A DNA stretch of 64,000 nt from Halorhodospira halochloris (GCF_002356555.2 NZ_AP017372.2:2272501-2336500); one strand, 5' to 3'. Shown: positions 7,683 to 15,541, numbered from the stretch's first letter. Notes: generated by a model from the sequence alone, not told the origin. Numbers and translations: made by a program.

Positions 7683-9853
7683 TACTCAATAGCTCCATCC
7701 TGCACTGCCTCGATTATTTTTTTCTCTGCCTCAATCAAATGAGAGCGGCGTTGCTCCTGACCGCAAAATGCGGCTTGATAGCCATTGCGGATAATCTGCA
7801 GGATGTGCCAAGCGCTTAAACCGCCGGGGGTCATCTGCGCTGCCGTCAGGAATTCTTCGCTTAAGCTAGTTCTAGATATGCCGGGGTTATCCGTGTTGAT
7901 GCTCACCCGAAGACCAGCCTCAAGGTATGAGCTTAGTGGGTATTTGCGCTCTTCTTGGGGCGAGTAATGGGGATGATAATAGCCACGTATCTGGCGATTA
8001 CTAGACGGACACATCTCCAGCGCTATGCGCCGATCCCTGAAGCGGTCGATCAGATCCGGGTACTCCTTAAGGGTCAAACCATGACCTATACGATCAGCTG
8101 ACAGCTCATAAACCGCCTCCCAGATATTCTCGGCTCTCTCGCCCTCCCCCGCATGGATAGTCATGCGCACAACCCGCTCATGCAAGGGGAGAAAATACTC
8201 TCTCATTGCCGCAGGCTGCATTGCATGTTCTGCCCCGGCAAGGTCAAAACCGACAAACCGCTCCCTAAAGCTCTTACTGTTATCGAACCAGTGTAGGGCA
8301 AGCTCGATATGTTCCTTGGTCTGTTCTGGATCGCGATGGCGGCTAGCAATGAACAGCAAACGAACATCACAATCCTCTATGCGCTCTGCCTCCTCAACAA
8401 GGATGCGAACCACATCGTCCTTATCTAAGTCGCCTCTGACATAATTTAGGGGTGAGCAGCGCAGCTCTAGGTAACCAATCCGCTCCCGACGGCATATTGC
8501 ACCTAGCTCTGCCATCGCTGCACGCAGCGTTTTCTCAGACTGCAAGAGCCCAGAGCCTTGTAAGTTGCCTAGTTCCTCATAGCTCTCTATGCCGACAGCA
8601 GTAAACTGGCTGGGCTGCTGGTAAACACCATAGAGCAGTGAATCAAGCAATTGCGGGTTATCCCTGAAGGCATACAGCAGTGCTGCTACCGAGAGTGGCT
8701 GTGTAACTGAGAAGTTATCCCGTAAAGGCTTTCCGCTCAGAGAGCCGCCGGGGAGAAGGCTCTTCAAGTATGGGATGTTACCTGACCTAATCGCCGTCTC
8801 CATATCCCGGCGCCAAATCGCGAATTCTCGATTGCGCCTATCTTCAGCAGCCAAATCATCGGCCATCGCTTCGGCTACTCTAATCATCCCCGCACTATCA
8901 AGAATACCCCCAAGGTGGCAATGCAATTCGGCTTTAGGTAAGCGGCGCAACCAAGCTAGCTCCTGCTCTTGCTTGTGTTGATCGCAGCCAAGCCGCGTTT
9001 GGCGTAACTTTTCTACAGTTTGCGGCGACAAGCCATAAAGGGCACGGAAATTGCCTAGTTTTTCATGAGCCGAGACCTGTAAGCGGTAGTTAGCAAGCAA
9101 GGCCTCAGCCCGCTTTTGGCGTTCCTTAACCCAAGCGTGGAGATCATCTTGGGCGGGCACAGACTCAATGGAGAATCTTTGCTGATCGCCAAAGCCAGGA
9201 AGGGGGAAGCGCTCTTCAAATTCGCAATCAAGCTCCTGGAAGCTGTTCAGTAAAGCCTCATTCCCCGGTAAATCCCCGTTAGTTACCAAAGGTCTAATGC
9301 TATCTGCGAACTCTTTTGGTAGAGGCTGACACAGGCTTTGGAAGGATAAGCTGTTAAATTGCTCACGTTCTTGTTTTGCAAAGCGGTCCACTACATGCAA
9401 TAGAGCGTCGGCGCCAAACAAATGTGCAGCCTGCTGGAGTTCAGCACTCATAGTCTTGCGGCCGCCGGCGAGCGCGAAATACAAGCAGCTATTGTTCCGG
9501 CGAGTATGAAGACGGGCATGTAGTGCCACGCGGTAGATTAGATCCGCCATGGCACGGTTCTCTCCAGGAGTGAAGAGCTCTTCTATCCCCTTGATGTACC
9601 AGCAACGCATTTCTATAGGCTCGGGCAGGTACTGTTGCCACTGGCATAAATTCTGCCATTCTTCAATGCCACCTTCGGTGGTGATTATCCAAAGTGACTG
9701 TACCGGCCTTAGACCATAGTCTTTCCGTTCTTCTTGTATATCGCCTGCAGCACTGGAGTGCTCATACAAAGGTGCTGCGCCCGGATTGGTATAGGCGAAA
9801 ATTTCAGGCAAAACCTGCCAGGTAGTCCCAAGCGTAGCCACCAGTGTGTTCAT
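7682..9853 (-). CDS. cad1: CARF-adenosine deaminase fusion, Cad1/CAAD type (cOA-activated ATP deaminase)
   Basis: This 723-residue fusion has an N-terminal CARF domain (about 1-190; VATLGTTWQVLPEI at 5-18, ALAGGRKTMSAELQQAA at 127-143, like the Cas_NE0113/ring-type CARF group), a helical linker (about 195-300), and an adenosine deaminase domain (about 304-720). The zinc/catalytic set is complete: H311-x-H313, H567 with catalytic E570 (TIHAGE), H591 (IGHG) and D655 (NTDNP). Known Cad1/CAAD proteins bind cA4 or cA6 and deaminate ATP to ITP, arresting growth. The gene heads a two-gene leftward operon with the Nudix gene and diverges from the adaptation genes. Confidence 0.92.
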   Translation of the reverse strand: MNTLVATLGTTWQVLPEIFAYTNPGAAPLYEHSSAAGDIQEERKDYGLRPVQSLWIITTEGGIEEWQNLCQWQQYLPEPIEMRCWYIKGIEELFTPGENRAMADLIYRVALHARLHTRRNNSCLYFALAGGRKTMSAELQQAAHLFGADALLHVVDRFAKQEREQFNSLSFQSLCQPLPKEFADSIRPLVTNGDLPGNEALLNSFQELDCEFEERFPLPGFGDQQRFSIESVPAQDDLHAWVKERQKRAEALLANYRLQVSAHEKLGNFRALYGLSPQTVEKLRQTRLGCDQHKQEQELAWLRRLPKAELHCHLGGILDSAGMIRVAEAMADDLAAEDRRNREFAIWRRDMETAIRSGNIPYLKSLLPGGSLSGKPLRDNFSVTQPLSVAALLYAFRDNPQLLDSLLYGVYQQPSQFTAVGIESYEELGNLQGSGLLQSEKTLRAAMAELGAICRRERIGYLELRCSPLNYVRGDLDKDDVVRILVEEAERIEDCDVRLLFIASRHRDPEQTKEHIELALHWFDNSKSFRERFVGFDLAGAEHAMQPAAMREYFLPLHERVVRMTIHAGEGERAENIWEAVYELSADRIGHGLTLKEYPDLIDRFRDRRIALEMCPSSNRQIRGYYHPHYSPQEERKYPLSSYLEAGLRVSINTDNPGISRTSLSEEFLTAAQMTPGGLSAWHILQIIRNGYQAAFCGQEQRRSHLIEAEKKIIEAVQDGAIE

Positions 9854-10032
9854 GGAAGATCTCTGCTCTTACCCATCGTTTAGTGCTTGGCGAGTCATTT
9901 GCTCACCCACCCCAATAAAATAGGTTTTTAGGCCGAATTGTAGCACTTGCAAGCTTGCCGCTTGCCACGATCTGGGCTTAAGCGTGGCAGTTTATATTGA
10001 GGCTCTCTGCCTAGCTTAAAGAGTTAACATAA
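9854..10032. promoter_or_regulatory. Divergent promoter region between cad1 and the cas2/cas1 block
   Basis: These 179 AT-richer bases separate the leftward cad1-Nudix operon from the rightward cas2-cas1 operon, so both promoters must lie here. An imperfect palindrome around 9953-9965 (GCAAGCTTGCCGCTTGC) could be an operator, but I cannot assign promoter boxes confidently. Confidence 0.45.
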
Positions 10033-10314
10033 ATGGCTCGCAAGCTTTTTCTAGCTGCCTACGATGTGCGCTGTCCACAACGCCTGACCAAATCCGTCCG
10101 GGTCATCAAGGGTTACGCTAGTGGTGGTCAGAAATCTGCCTATGAGTGCTGGCTAACCCAGGCAGAGCAAGAGGAATTACACCTACAGATGGCGAATGTT
10201 ATTGACCCGAGGGTAGATCAGTTTGCCTTACTTCCCCTTGAGCCGCGTAAGCCATTGGTAACTCTTGGAGCAGCCGAAGAGCCAGCGGATCCAGACTTCT
10301 TTTACTTCGGATGA
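10033..10314 (+). CDS. cas2: Cas2 family protein, copy 1
   Basis: Cas2 is the dimeric bridge of the spacer integrase. This 93-residue protein begins RKLFLAAYDVRCPQRL, with the conserved Asp of the ferredoxin-like fold at D11. The middle (SAYECWLTQAEQEEL) matches the second strand and helix of Cas2. It is clearly different from the second Cas2 encoded at 11121-11432. It is the first gene of the rightward adaptation operon and is followed after 13 bases by a Cas1-like gene. The ribosome binding site is weak. Confidence 0.85.
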   Translation: MARKLFLAAYDVRCPQRLTKSVRVIKGYASGGQKSAYECWLTQAEQEELHLQMANVIDPRVDQFALLPLEPRKPLVTLGAAEEPADPDFFYFG

Positions 10315-10327
10315 AAGGCGGTATGTC

Positions 10328-11128
10328 ATGTCCCATGCAGAGCCGCGCACTATCTATATAAATGCTGATCGCGTAAACGTCCGCCACGAGGACTCCGCGC
10401 TGCGAGTAAATCGCCCTGGCAAAGCGGCCACCTATATCCCCATTGTGCGTATCGGCCGTGCGGTGATTCGAGGTTGTGGCGGCGAGGAGCTATTAGGTGC
10501 CTGCTTGGCTTTAGCTAGAGCCGGAGTAGTAATACATTTCCAGGATGGCAACGGTCAACAAAGTGCCTGGCTACAGCCATCTGGTGAGCCAAAGAACCAA
10601 CCAGCGCAGGAGCTAGCGGCCCTTATCGGTGAACATACGGCCCTAGGGCCTTACCACTGGTGGCGCGATGCACAGCGTCGCCACTGCTGGAGCATGGTTT
10701 TTCGCCACTCGCCTAAGGGGGACTTTCACTCTGGCTGTAAAAGGCTAGAGAAATACCTGCGTAAACTTAGCCCGCTGCACTGGATAGATCATGAGATCGA
10801 GGCCCTTAGCCGCGATCTGCGCAGCTGGCTACAAGCGGAGATACATCGTAGGGGCTGGAATAGCGTCTGCCGGGTTTTGGCTGCTCAAGGCGAGGACTTA
10901 GAAAGTGAGTTATATCGCTGCTTATACATTCCTCTGCTTTGGCGCTTCGTCAGGTGGCGGCGACAACAGTCACTAGAAATCAGTGAGTACAAGCGGTTGG
11001 AGTTTGTTGAGCTACAATTAGCCAATCCAATCCCTCGTCAGCTCTACCGCCATCTCCATGCTCTGACCGAAGAGTACTATGTCAGTTGGCATAAAATGAG
11101 CAAAAACAAGGTTCAAGCTGATGAGTGA
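10328..11128 (+). CDS. Divergent Cas1-like protein lacking recognisable catalytic residues
   Basis: The N-terminal 75 residues (RTIYINADRVNVRHEDSALR, IPIVRIGRAVIRG, LARAGVVIHFQDGNG) follow the Cas1 beta-domain plan, strand for strand with the Cas1 encoded at 11543. The helical C-terminal part has no GxEG, LHQ or DLxE motif, so the metal-binding Glu/His/Asp set of Cas1 is not visible. It is 266 residues from the ATG at 10328, which has an AAAGGCGG site; an in-frame ATG at 10265 lies inside cas2 and is less likely. It overlaps the next cas2 by 8 bases. A structural or regulatory partner in adaptation is one possible role (inference). Confidence 0.65.
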   Translation: MSHAEPRTIYINADRVNVRHEDSALRVNRPGKAATYIPIVRIGRAVIRGCGGEELLGACLALARAGVVIHFQDGNGQQSAWLQPSGEPKNQPAQELAALIGEHTALGPYHWWRDAQRRHCWSMVFRHSPKGDFHSGCKRLEKYLRKLSPLHWIDHEIEALSRDLRSWLQAEIHRRGWNSVCRVLAAQGEDLESELYRCLYIPLLWRFVRWRRQQSLEISEYKRLEFVELQLANPIPRQLYRHLHALTEEYYVSWHKMSKNKVQADE

Positions 11129-11432
11129 GCACCCTGTAAATCATCTCGTCTGCTACGACATTAGGGATCCCCGTCGCCTGCGCCGCGTGCATCGTAAGAT
11201 GAAGGAGTGGGGAACGCCGCTACAGTATAGTGTCTTTTACTGCCGCCTTGTCCCTAGTGCGCGCCAACAACTTGCCGAAGTGCTGCGCCATGAAATTGAT
11301 GAAAGAGTTGATGATGTACGTATATATGCTCTGCAGAATCGCGCTCAGGGCACTTACCAGGGCCCTGCCCCCTTGCCGGTCGGATTAATCCTGCCTGGAC
11401 TGTACCTAAAGGAGCAATTCCCTGGGCAGTGA
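11121..11432 (+). CDS. cas2: Cas2 family protein, copy 2
   Basis: The sequence HLVCYDIRDPRRLRRVHRKM, with conserved D13, followed by PLQYSVFYCRL, is a textbook Cas2 N-terminus. The 103-residue length fits. The start overlaps the stop of the Cas1-like gene by 8 bases, and the catalytic cas1 follows after 110 bases. Having a second, more canonical Cas2 in the same operon suggests two Cas2 subunits or two partly independent integrase complexes. Confidence 0.93.
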   Translation: MSEHPVNHLVCYDIRDPRRLRRVHRKMKEWGTPLQYSVFYCRLVPSARQQLAEVLRHEIDERVDDVRIYALQNRAQGTYQGPAPLPVGLILPGLYLKEQFPGQ

Positions 11433-11542
11433 CACTAGCTGTCAACCACTCCCTAGCCTGGATGGCAAGGTTGCCGAGTGAATATACCCGCGATTTAGAT
11501 GCCAACCTGTAAGCCAGTAACCTTAAACAAGAGGTAAGGCTT

Positions 11543-12529
11543 GTGGGTACGCTCTACATAGATCGGCGCGGGACCAAGCTAGATTATGCCCATAAAGCGC
11601 TTTTAATCCGAGAACCTGATAAACAACCTCGCTCCGTACCATTGAACCTTCTGGAGCGCCTTGTGGTTATCGGCAACGTGGAACTCACCAGCAATGTGCT
11701 CACGAACCTTGGGGCGTCCGGCATAGGGGTTACCTTTATGCCCGCTCGCGGTCAAAATCGCAGTTCTTTCATGCGCAGCGAGAGCCATGGCGACTCCACT
11801 CGCCGCTTAGGTCAGTATGAACTAGCTACTACCCAGCCGAACGATCCTGTTTGGGCTATTAAGTTAATTCGCCTGCGCCTAGCCAGCCAACATCGCTTAC
11901 TCCATCAGGCTTTAATCCACCGACCAGAGCAGCGTCAACCGATCTTCTGCGCCTTAGAGGAAATCGATAGAATGCGCTCCCACTTGCGCCACTCATCGCA
12001 GTCACTGACTCTCGAACAATCCCGCGGCTACGAAGGATCAGCCACTGCTGCCTTTTTTCGAGGCTACACATCGTTATTTCCGGAATCCTTAGGCTTTAAG
12101 AGCAGGAACCGTCGCCCCCCACGCGATCCAGTAAACGCCATTCTCTCGTTGGGCTATGCTCTCGCCCACGGCGATGCCCTAAGAGCAACGATGGCAAGCG
12201 GCTTAGATCCGGCGATCGGATTTCTCCATCAACCTGCCTGGGGAAGAGACTCTTTAGCTTGCGATCTAACGGAGATAGCCCGCTCCCGGGTAGAGCAACT
12301 AACCTGGCACCTATTCGCGAATCGTTCGCTGAGGGCCGGCGACTTTAGTACCGACTCTGACGGCGAGGGTGTTCGACTGCGCAAGTCAGCAAGATGCAAC
12401 TTTTTCGCATGTTGGGAGGCCCATGCAAAGCTTCACCGCCGTTGGCAAAAGCGGGCAGCAAATACTATAGCATCCCACTGCTTGCACTTAGGCAAGTCAC
12501 TCAATCCGGGTAATAGTGAATATGACTGA
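11543..12529 (+). CDS. cas1: CRISPR-associated endonuclease/integrase Cas1
   Basis: Cas1 catalyses spacer integration together with Cas2. The 328-residue protein starts GTLYIDRRGTKLDYAHKALL (beta domain). Its helical catalytic domain has the full metal set: E164 in GYEGSATAAFF, H229 in GFLHQP, and D241/E244 in LACDLTE. The start is GTG, with a strong GAGGTAAGG about 8 bases upstream. The 3' end overlaps the start of the small HTH gene. It is 393 bases from the first repeat of array 2. Confidence 0.96.
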   Translation: MGTLYIDRRGTKLDYAHKALLIREPDKQPRSVPLNLLERLVVIGNVELTSNVLTNLGASGIGVTFMPARGQNRSSFMRSESHGDSTRRLGQYELATTQPNDPVWAIKLIRLRLASQHRLLHQALIHRPEQRQPIFCALEEIDRMRSHLRHSSQSLTLEQSRGYEGSATAAFFRGYTSLFPESLGFKSRNRRPPRDPVNAILSLGYALAHGDALRATMASGLDPAIGFLHQPAWGRDSLACDLTEIARSRVEQLTWHLFANRSLRAGDFSTDSDGEGVRLRKSARCNFFACWEAHAKLHRRWQKRAANTIASHCLHLGKSLNPGNSEYD

Positions 12530-12752
12530 GTTTGAGTTGCTTGTGCGCCAACAAGCTAGATCCAAAAAGATACCGATGGCGGAGGTTGCAAGGCGTTCTC
12601 GATTGAGCCGTCAATCCCTTTACAATATTTGTAACTGCACTAGCCATCCGAAGTTGCAAACATTCGTAGACTTAGCTCACGCCCTAGACATTAGCCCTAT
12701 GGTCTTGCTCGAAGCTTACTTGCAAAGCGCTGACAAGGAAGAGCAACCATAA
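12516..12752 (+). CDS. Small Xre-like helix-turn-helix protein
   Basis: This 78-residue protein is a single HTH domain: ARSKKIPMAEVARRSRLSRQ, SLYNICNCTSHPKLQTFVDL and AHALDISPMVLLEAYL follow the Cro/C1 (HTH_3) pattern. The start is GTG at 12516 or ATG at 12522; both overlap the end of cas1 (stop 12529), so the gene is co-transcribed with the adaptation operon. It lies just before leader 2. A role in controlling adaptation genes or the array leader is plausible but inferred from position only. Confidence 0.8.
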   Translation: MNMTEFELLVRQQARSKKIPMAEVARRSRLSRQSLYNICNCTSHPKLQTFVDLAHALDISPMVLLEAYLQSADKEEQP

Positions 12753-12806
12753 AGGTATGGCGATTATAGGTTTTTTGTTATAGCATCACTTACGGATGGG
12801 GAAGGA

Positions 12807-12922
12807 TCTTTAAAAATGAGAATAGAGTGCAGATGCCAGCGTATGTTAAGTATTCGGGCACCTCGATTTCTGTCAAACCCCCTTGTAGCTATCTGTTTTG
12901 AAAGGGCTTATAGAGCCGAGGA
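12807..12922 (+). promoter_or_regulatory. CRISPR leader 2
   Basis: These 116 bases match leader 1 (4189-4304) except for about four substitutions, and end exactly at the first repeat of array 2. The match drops off sharply upstream of 12807, which gives the left limit of the duplicated unit. It presumably holds the pre-crRNA promoter and the integration signal. Confidence 0.88.
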
Positions 12923-13315
12923 GTCTGAATCTGGCCCTGTTTGAGAAGGGATTAAGACCTGTTCTGTTCCCCTTGGTTGAGTATCATTCTGCTGTCTGAA
13001 TCTGGCCCTGTTTGAGAAGGGATTAAGACGTTTCGATCAGCGGGTCATCAAAACCCTTCCGGCGAATGTCTGAATCTGGCCCTGTTTGAGAAGGGATTAA
13101 GACCGGCTTCCGTCTGAGCGACTTCCCGCTCCATCTCCGTCTGAATCTGGCCCTGTTTGAGAAGGGATTAAGACGCCATATCATCGTCAGTATCCTCCCT
13201 GAAGCCTAGTCTGAATCTGGCCCTGTTTGAGAAGGGATTAAGACTCCAACTCTTTGAGGACCTTGCTTGGGTTGAATTTGTCTGAATCTGGCCCTGTTTG
13301 AGAAGGGATTAAGAC
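12923..13315 (+). CRISPR. CRISPR array 2: 6 repeats, 5 spacers
   Basis: Identical 36-base repeats lie at 12923-12958, 12994-13029, 13068-13103, 13139-13174, 13209-13244 and 13280-13315. They have the same sequence as array 1 (start GTCTGAATCTGGCCC, end GGGATTAAGAC). Spacers are 35, 38, 35, 34 and 35 bases. No repeat is degenerate, including the last, so the leader-distal end may have been trimmed. None of the spacers repeats one in array 1. Confidence 0.98.
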
Positions 13316-14028
13316 TGCGAGCAGGTATTGACCAACCAATATAGGGCTCTTTGCCCTTGACATTTGCCTGTCAACACCACTCAGCCAACTAAGTTATGCA
13401 CAAGGCTCAATGCTTGCGATTTGGACCAATAATCAGCCTGTGATAAAGCGCAAGACCCACTTTGTATCCTGAATTACAGTCATAAGCCACTGATTTTAAT
13501 GTCCCCACTGCCTGCCTGAACAAAAACTATCCAAACCCGCCAAATGCCCGTTCTTATTAGGCAGATGGAAAATCTCCACAAAGTTTTCCACAGCTTTTGT
13601 GGACAACTTCGGTAGCTCTCCCGCCTTCTGATCCACCTACTCTAAGGCCGCGCCCACCCTTAGGCTCTTCAATTGACATGAGCACTTGAGCATCTCCTTT
13701 ACCGCTCAGCCTCCGCTCTCCCCTCCCCTCTCGCTTGCCCCGTTCACCCCATCTATCTACCATGTCTGATTACAATCCACCTTCCCGTTAGCAGGCATCA
13801 ATGGCTCATCAAGAGGATTCGGACACTGACAGACCAACTGCGCCAGTTAAGCTTTCAACTTGGATGGCAATCGACTCTCAGCGCATCCTGGAGCGTGCTG
13901 AAAGCGCGTTAGATGATCCGGAACTATTGCGAACAAAACGGTATTACTGTACCGACTCATGGCGGCTTGCCAGGTGATAAAAAGAAGCGCTGAAAAGAAG
14001 CTCCAAATAATCAATAACGGGGAGTAAT
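13316..14028. other. Non-coding stretch with DnaA-box-like sites and a pyrimidine-rich tract
   Basis: No gene is supported here. TTATGCACA at 13394-13402 and TTTTCCACA at 13584-13592 fit the relaxed DnaA box TTWTNCACA, and an inverted TGTGGACAA follows at 13598-13606. A C/T-rich tract runs from about 13680 to 13755. This could be the remnant of a plasmid-type origin or chance. The only long leftward frame here (13557-13763) has low-complexity Gly/Arg/Glu composition and is probably not a gene. Confidence 0.4.
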
Positions 14029-14370
14029 ATGACGACGTTAGATAGCACCAAGGCCTCACTGAATGATCTGCTGCGAGAAATTCGCGAGAGCAAGGTCCAA
14101 CTCCCTGACTTCCATCGCGGCTGGGTCTGGGATGATGACCACATCCGCGACTTGCTGGTGAGCATCGCACGCTCCTTTTGCCGCCATCTGCACAAACATC
14201 TGCCTCGCAACCTCAAAGGCCTGCTCATCATCAAAGGCCTCAAAATCCCCCTGCGCCTCAAGCAAGCCCTCGGGAGTATCTGGATACCGGTAAGTTGCAG
14301 TGCAGACGCTCACCCCGGAAGGTCGGCAGCAAACCCGCACCTCAGGCCCCTGCTCTGCGCCCTCATCTAG
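14029..14370 (+). pseudogene. Truncated DUF262 (GmrSD-type) gene, N-terminal fragment
   Basis: Residues 1-50 (STKASLNDLLREIRESKVQL, PDFHRGWVWDDDHIRDLL, VSIARSF) are the start of a DUF262 protein, the ParB-like nuclease/NTPase family of type IV restriction and other defence enzymes. The family normally continues for several hundred residues. Here similarity ends at about 14178, and the rest of the frame is the antisense of the leftward gene ending at 14056. The ATG follows a GGGGAG site. A deletion joined the 5' part of this gene to the end of an opposing gene. Confidence 0.72.
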
Positions 14371-14475
14371 CAACACCAAAATCTGGCCTAGTTTAGGATG
14401 AACAAACAACTTACAGAAGTTTGGCGGCTGACCTGCATTTGCCTCTGTAGTGGATTGACTGACTCTCTCGCTCAT
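14056..14475 (-). CDS. Hypothetical protein, probably with a broken C-terminus
   Basis: From the ATG at 14475 the protein reads MSERVSQSTTEANAGQ, then NFCKLFVHPKLGQILVLLDE, PEVRVCCRPSGVSVCTATYR and DDEQAFEVARQMFVQMAAKG. The composition is that of a real protein, but I do not recognise the family. After MAAKG (about 14180) the frame is the antisense of the DUF262 fragment, so the native C-terminus appears lost at the same junction. An in-frame start further upstream at 14517 is less convincing. Confidence 0.5.
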   Translation of the reverse strand: MSERVSQSTTEANAGQPPNFCKLFVHPKLGQILVLLDEGAEQGPEVRVCCRPSGVSVCTATYRYPDTPEGLLEAQGDFEAFDDEQAFEVARQMFVQMAAKGACDAHQQVADVVIIPDPAAMEVRELDLALANFSQQIIQ

Positions 14476-14623
14476 AACTGGCCATTGGAAGCTGGACACA
14501 AAAGGTAAGGATAGCAAGATCGCTCAAGGCAAAGTTGACCAGACAAGCCTGCTACCCCCGGTGGATGTGGGGTAAGACCACTGCCATGCTGGCCGCCGGC
14601 CGCGGCCGACGACTCCCCGTCCG

Positions 14624-15541
14624 TCACCACGGACGCTCGCCGGGGGTATCCAGCCAGGGCCAGCTACCATCCGCGCCCGAACTGGCCCGCATCAGCACCA
14701 CCGGGCGGGCCTCGATGTGGGCCAGACGCCGATAGAGCCCGAAGCGCAGGGCTTCCGGGCTGGTGTGCTCCGAGGGCGTGACAAGCAGTTCCAGGACCAG
14801 ATAAGGCCCGACCTTTGTCATGCGCACCGCCTCCGATGGCAGCCCCAGGTCAGATGTCGCCTGCAGCACCTCTTCGCGCATTGCGGCCGGCGGCGCGGCA
14901 AGGACCAACTCCCGGACCGCGGCGCTCGTCATGCGCAGGGGCACCCAGATGAAGTAGCCTGCAACCAGCGCGACCATGGCCGGATCGGCGTACACTGCCC
15001 AATCTGCCCACGCTGTCCGCTCAAGGGCGTAGGCGGCCGCGAAACCGAGCAGGATCGCGACGCTCAGTACGGTGTCCATCCGCCACTGCTCAAAATCCGC
15101 AGCCACCAGCCCCGACTCGTTGCGGGCCAGGGACCAACGCAGATAGACCGTGCAGGAAAAGCAGGCGATCAACCCAATCATGGTGAAAGCGATGGCGATG
15201 TCCAGATCAATCTGCGAGCCGCCGGTGAGCAGCGCATGCAGCGCCGACGCCAGCGAGACCAGGCAGAGCAGCGTAATGGTCACGCCTTTGACAGCGATGA
15301 CCAGCGGCTCCAGGGCTGCGTAGCCGAAAGGGAAGTGTCGGTTGCCCGGCTGACGGACCAGTCGCGCCACGTAGAGCGCCAGCATCGAGAGTACTAGACT
15401 GATCAGCGAGTAGGCGCCATCGAAGAGGATCATCAGTGAGTCCATCCACAGGCCGAGGCCGATGCCGGCGGCAGCGAACAGTGCCGCGATGATCACCGAA
15501 ACGGTCAGCGACGTGTTTTCCCTCGACAGAAACTCCTTCAT
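14624..15541 (-). CDS. Cation diffusion facilitator (CDF) family transporter
   Basis: This 305-residue inner membrane protein has six predicted membrane spans (about 10-30, 38-58, 80-102, 115-135, 158-176, 184-202) and a cytoplasmic C-terminal domain. FDGAYSLISLVLSMLALYVA and FPFGYAALEPL are typical CDF segments. The second metal-site pair is altered: FEQWRMDTVLS has Trp where zinc transporters often have His, so the substrate cannot be named. It diverges from a LysR gene across 94 bases. The gene pair is markedly GC-richer than its neighbours, suggesting a separate origin. Confidence 0.87.
   Translation of the reverse strand: MKEFLSRENTSLTVSVIIAALFAAAGIGLGLWMDSLMILFDGAYSLISLVLSMLALYVARLVRQPGNRHFPFGYAALEPLVIAVKGVTITLLCLVSLASALHALLTGGSQIDLDIAIAFTMIGLIACFSCTVYLRWSLARNESGLVAADFEQWRMDTVLSVAILLGFAAAYALERTAWADWAVYADPAMVALVAGYFIWVPLRMTSAAVRELVLAAPPAAMREEVLQATSDLGLPSEAVRMTKVGPYLVLELLVTPSEHTSPEALRFGLYRRLAHIEARPVVLMRASSGADGSWPWLDTPGERPW

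Noticed and set aside
10265-10327. Earlier start of the Cas1-like gene inside cas2
   Set aside because: The 21 added residues do not look like the Cas1 beta-strand start; the ATG at 10328 has a better site and follows the cas2 stop.
13557-13763. Leftward 68-codon frame rich in Gly, Arg and Glu
   Set aside because: It is the antisense of a pyrimidine-rich tract, with low complexity and no start signal.
14717-15397. Long rightward frame opposite the CDF transporter gene
   Set aside because: It is a GC-rich antisense shadow; the leftward frame has clear CDF motifs and membrane segments.
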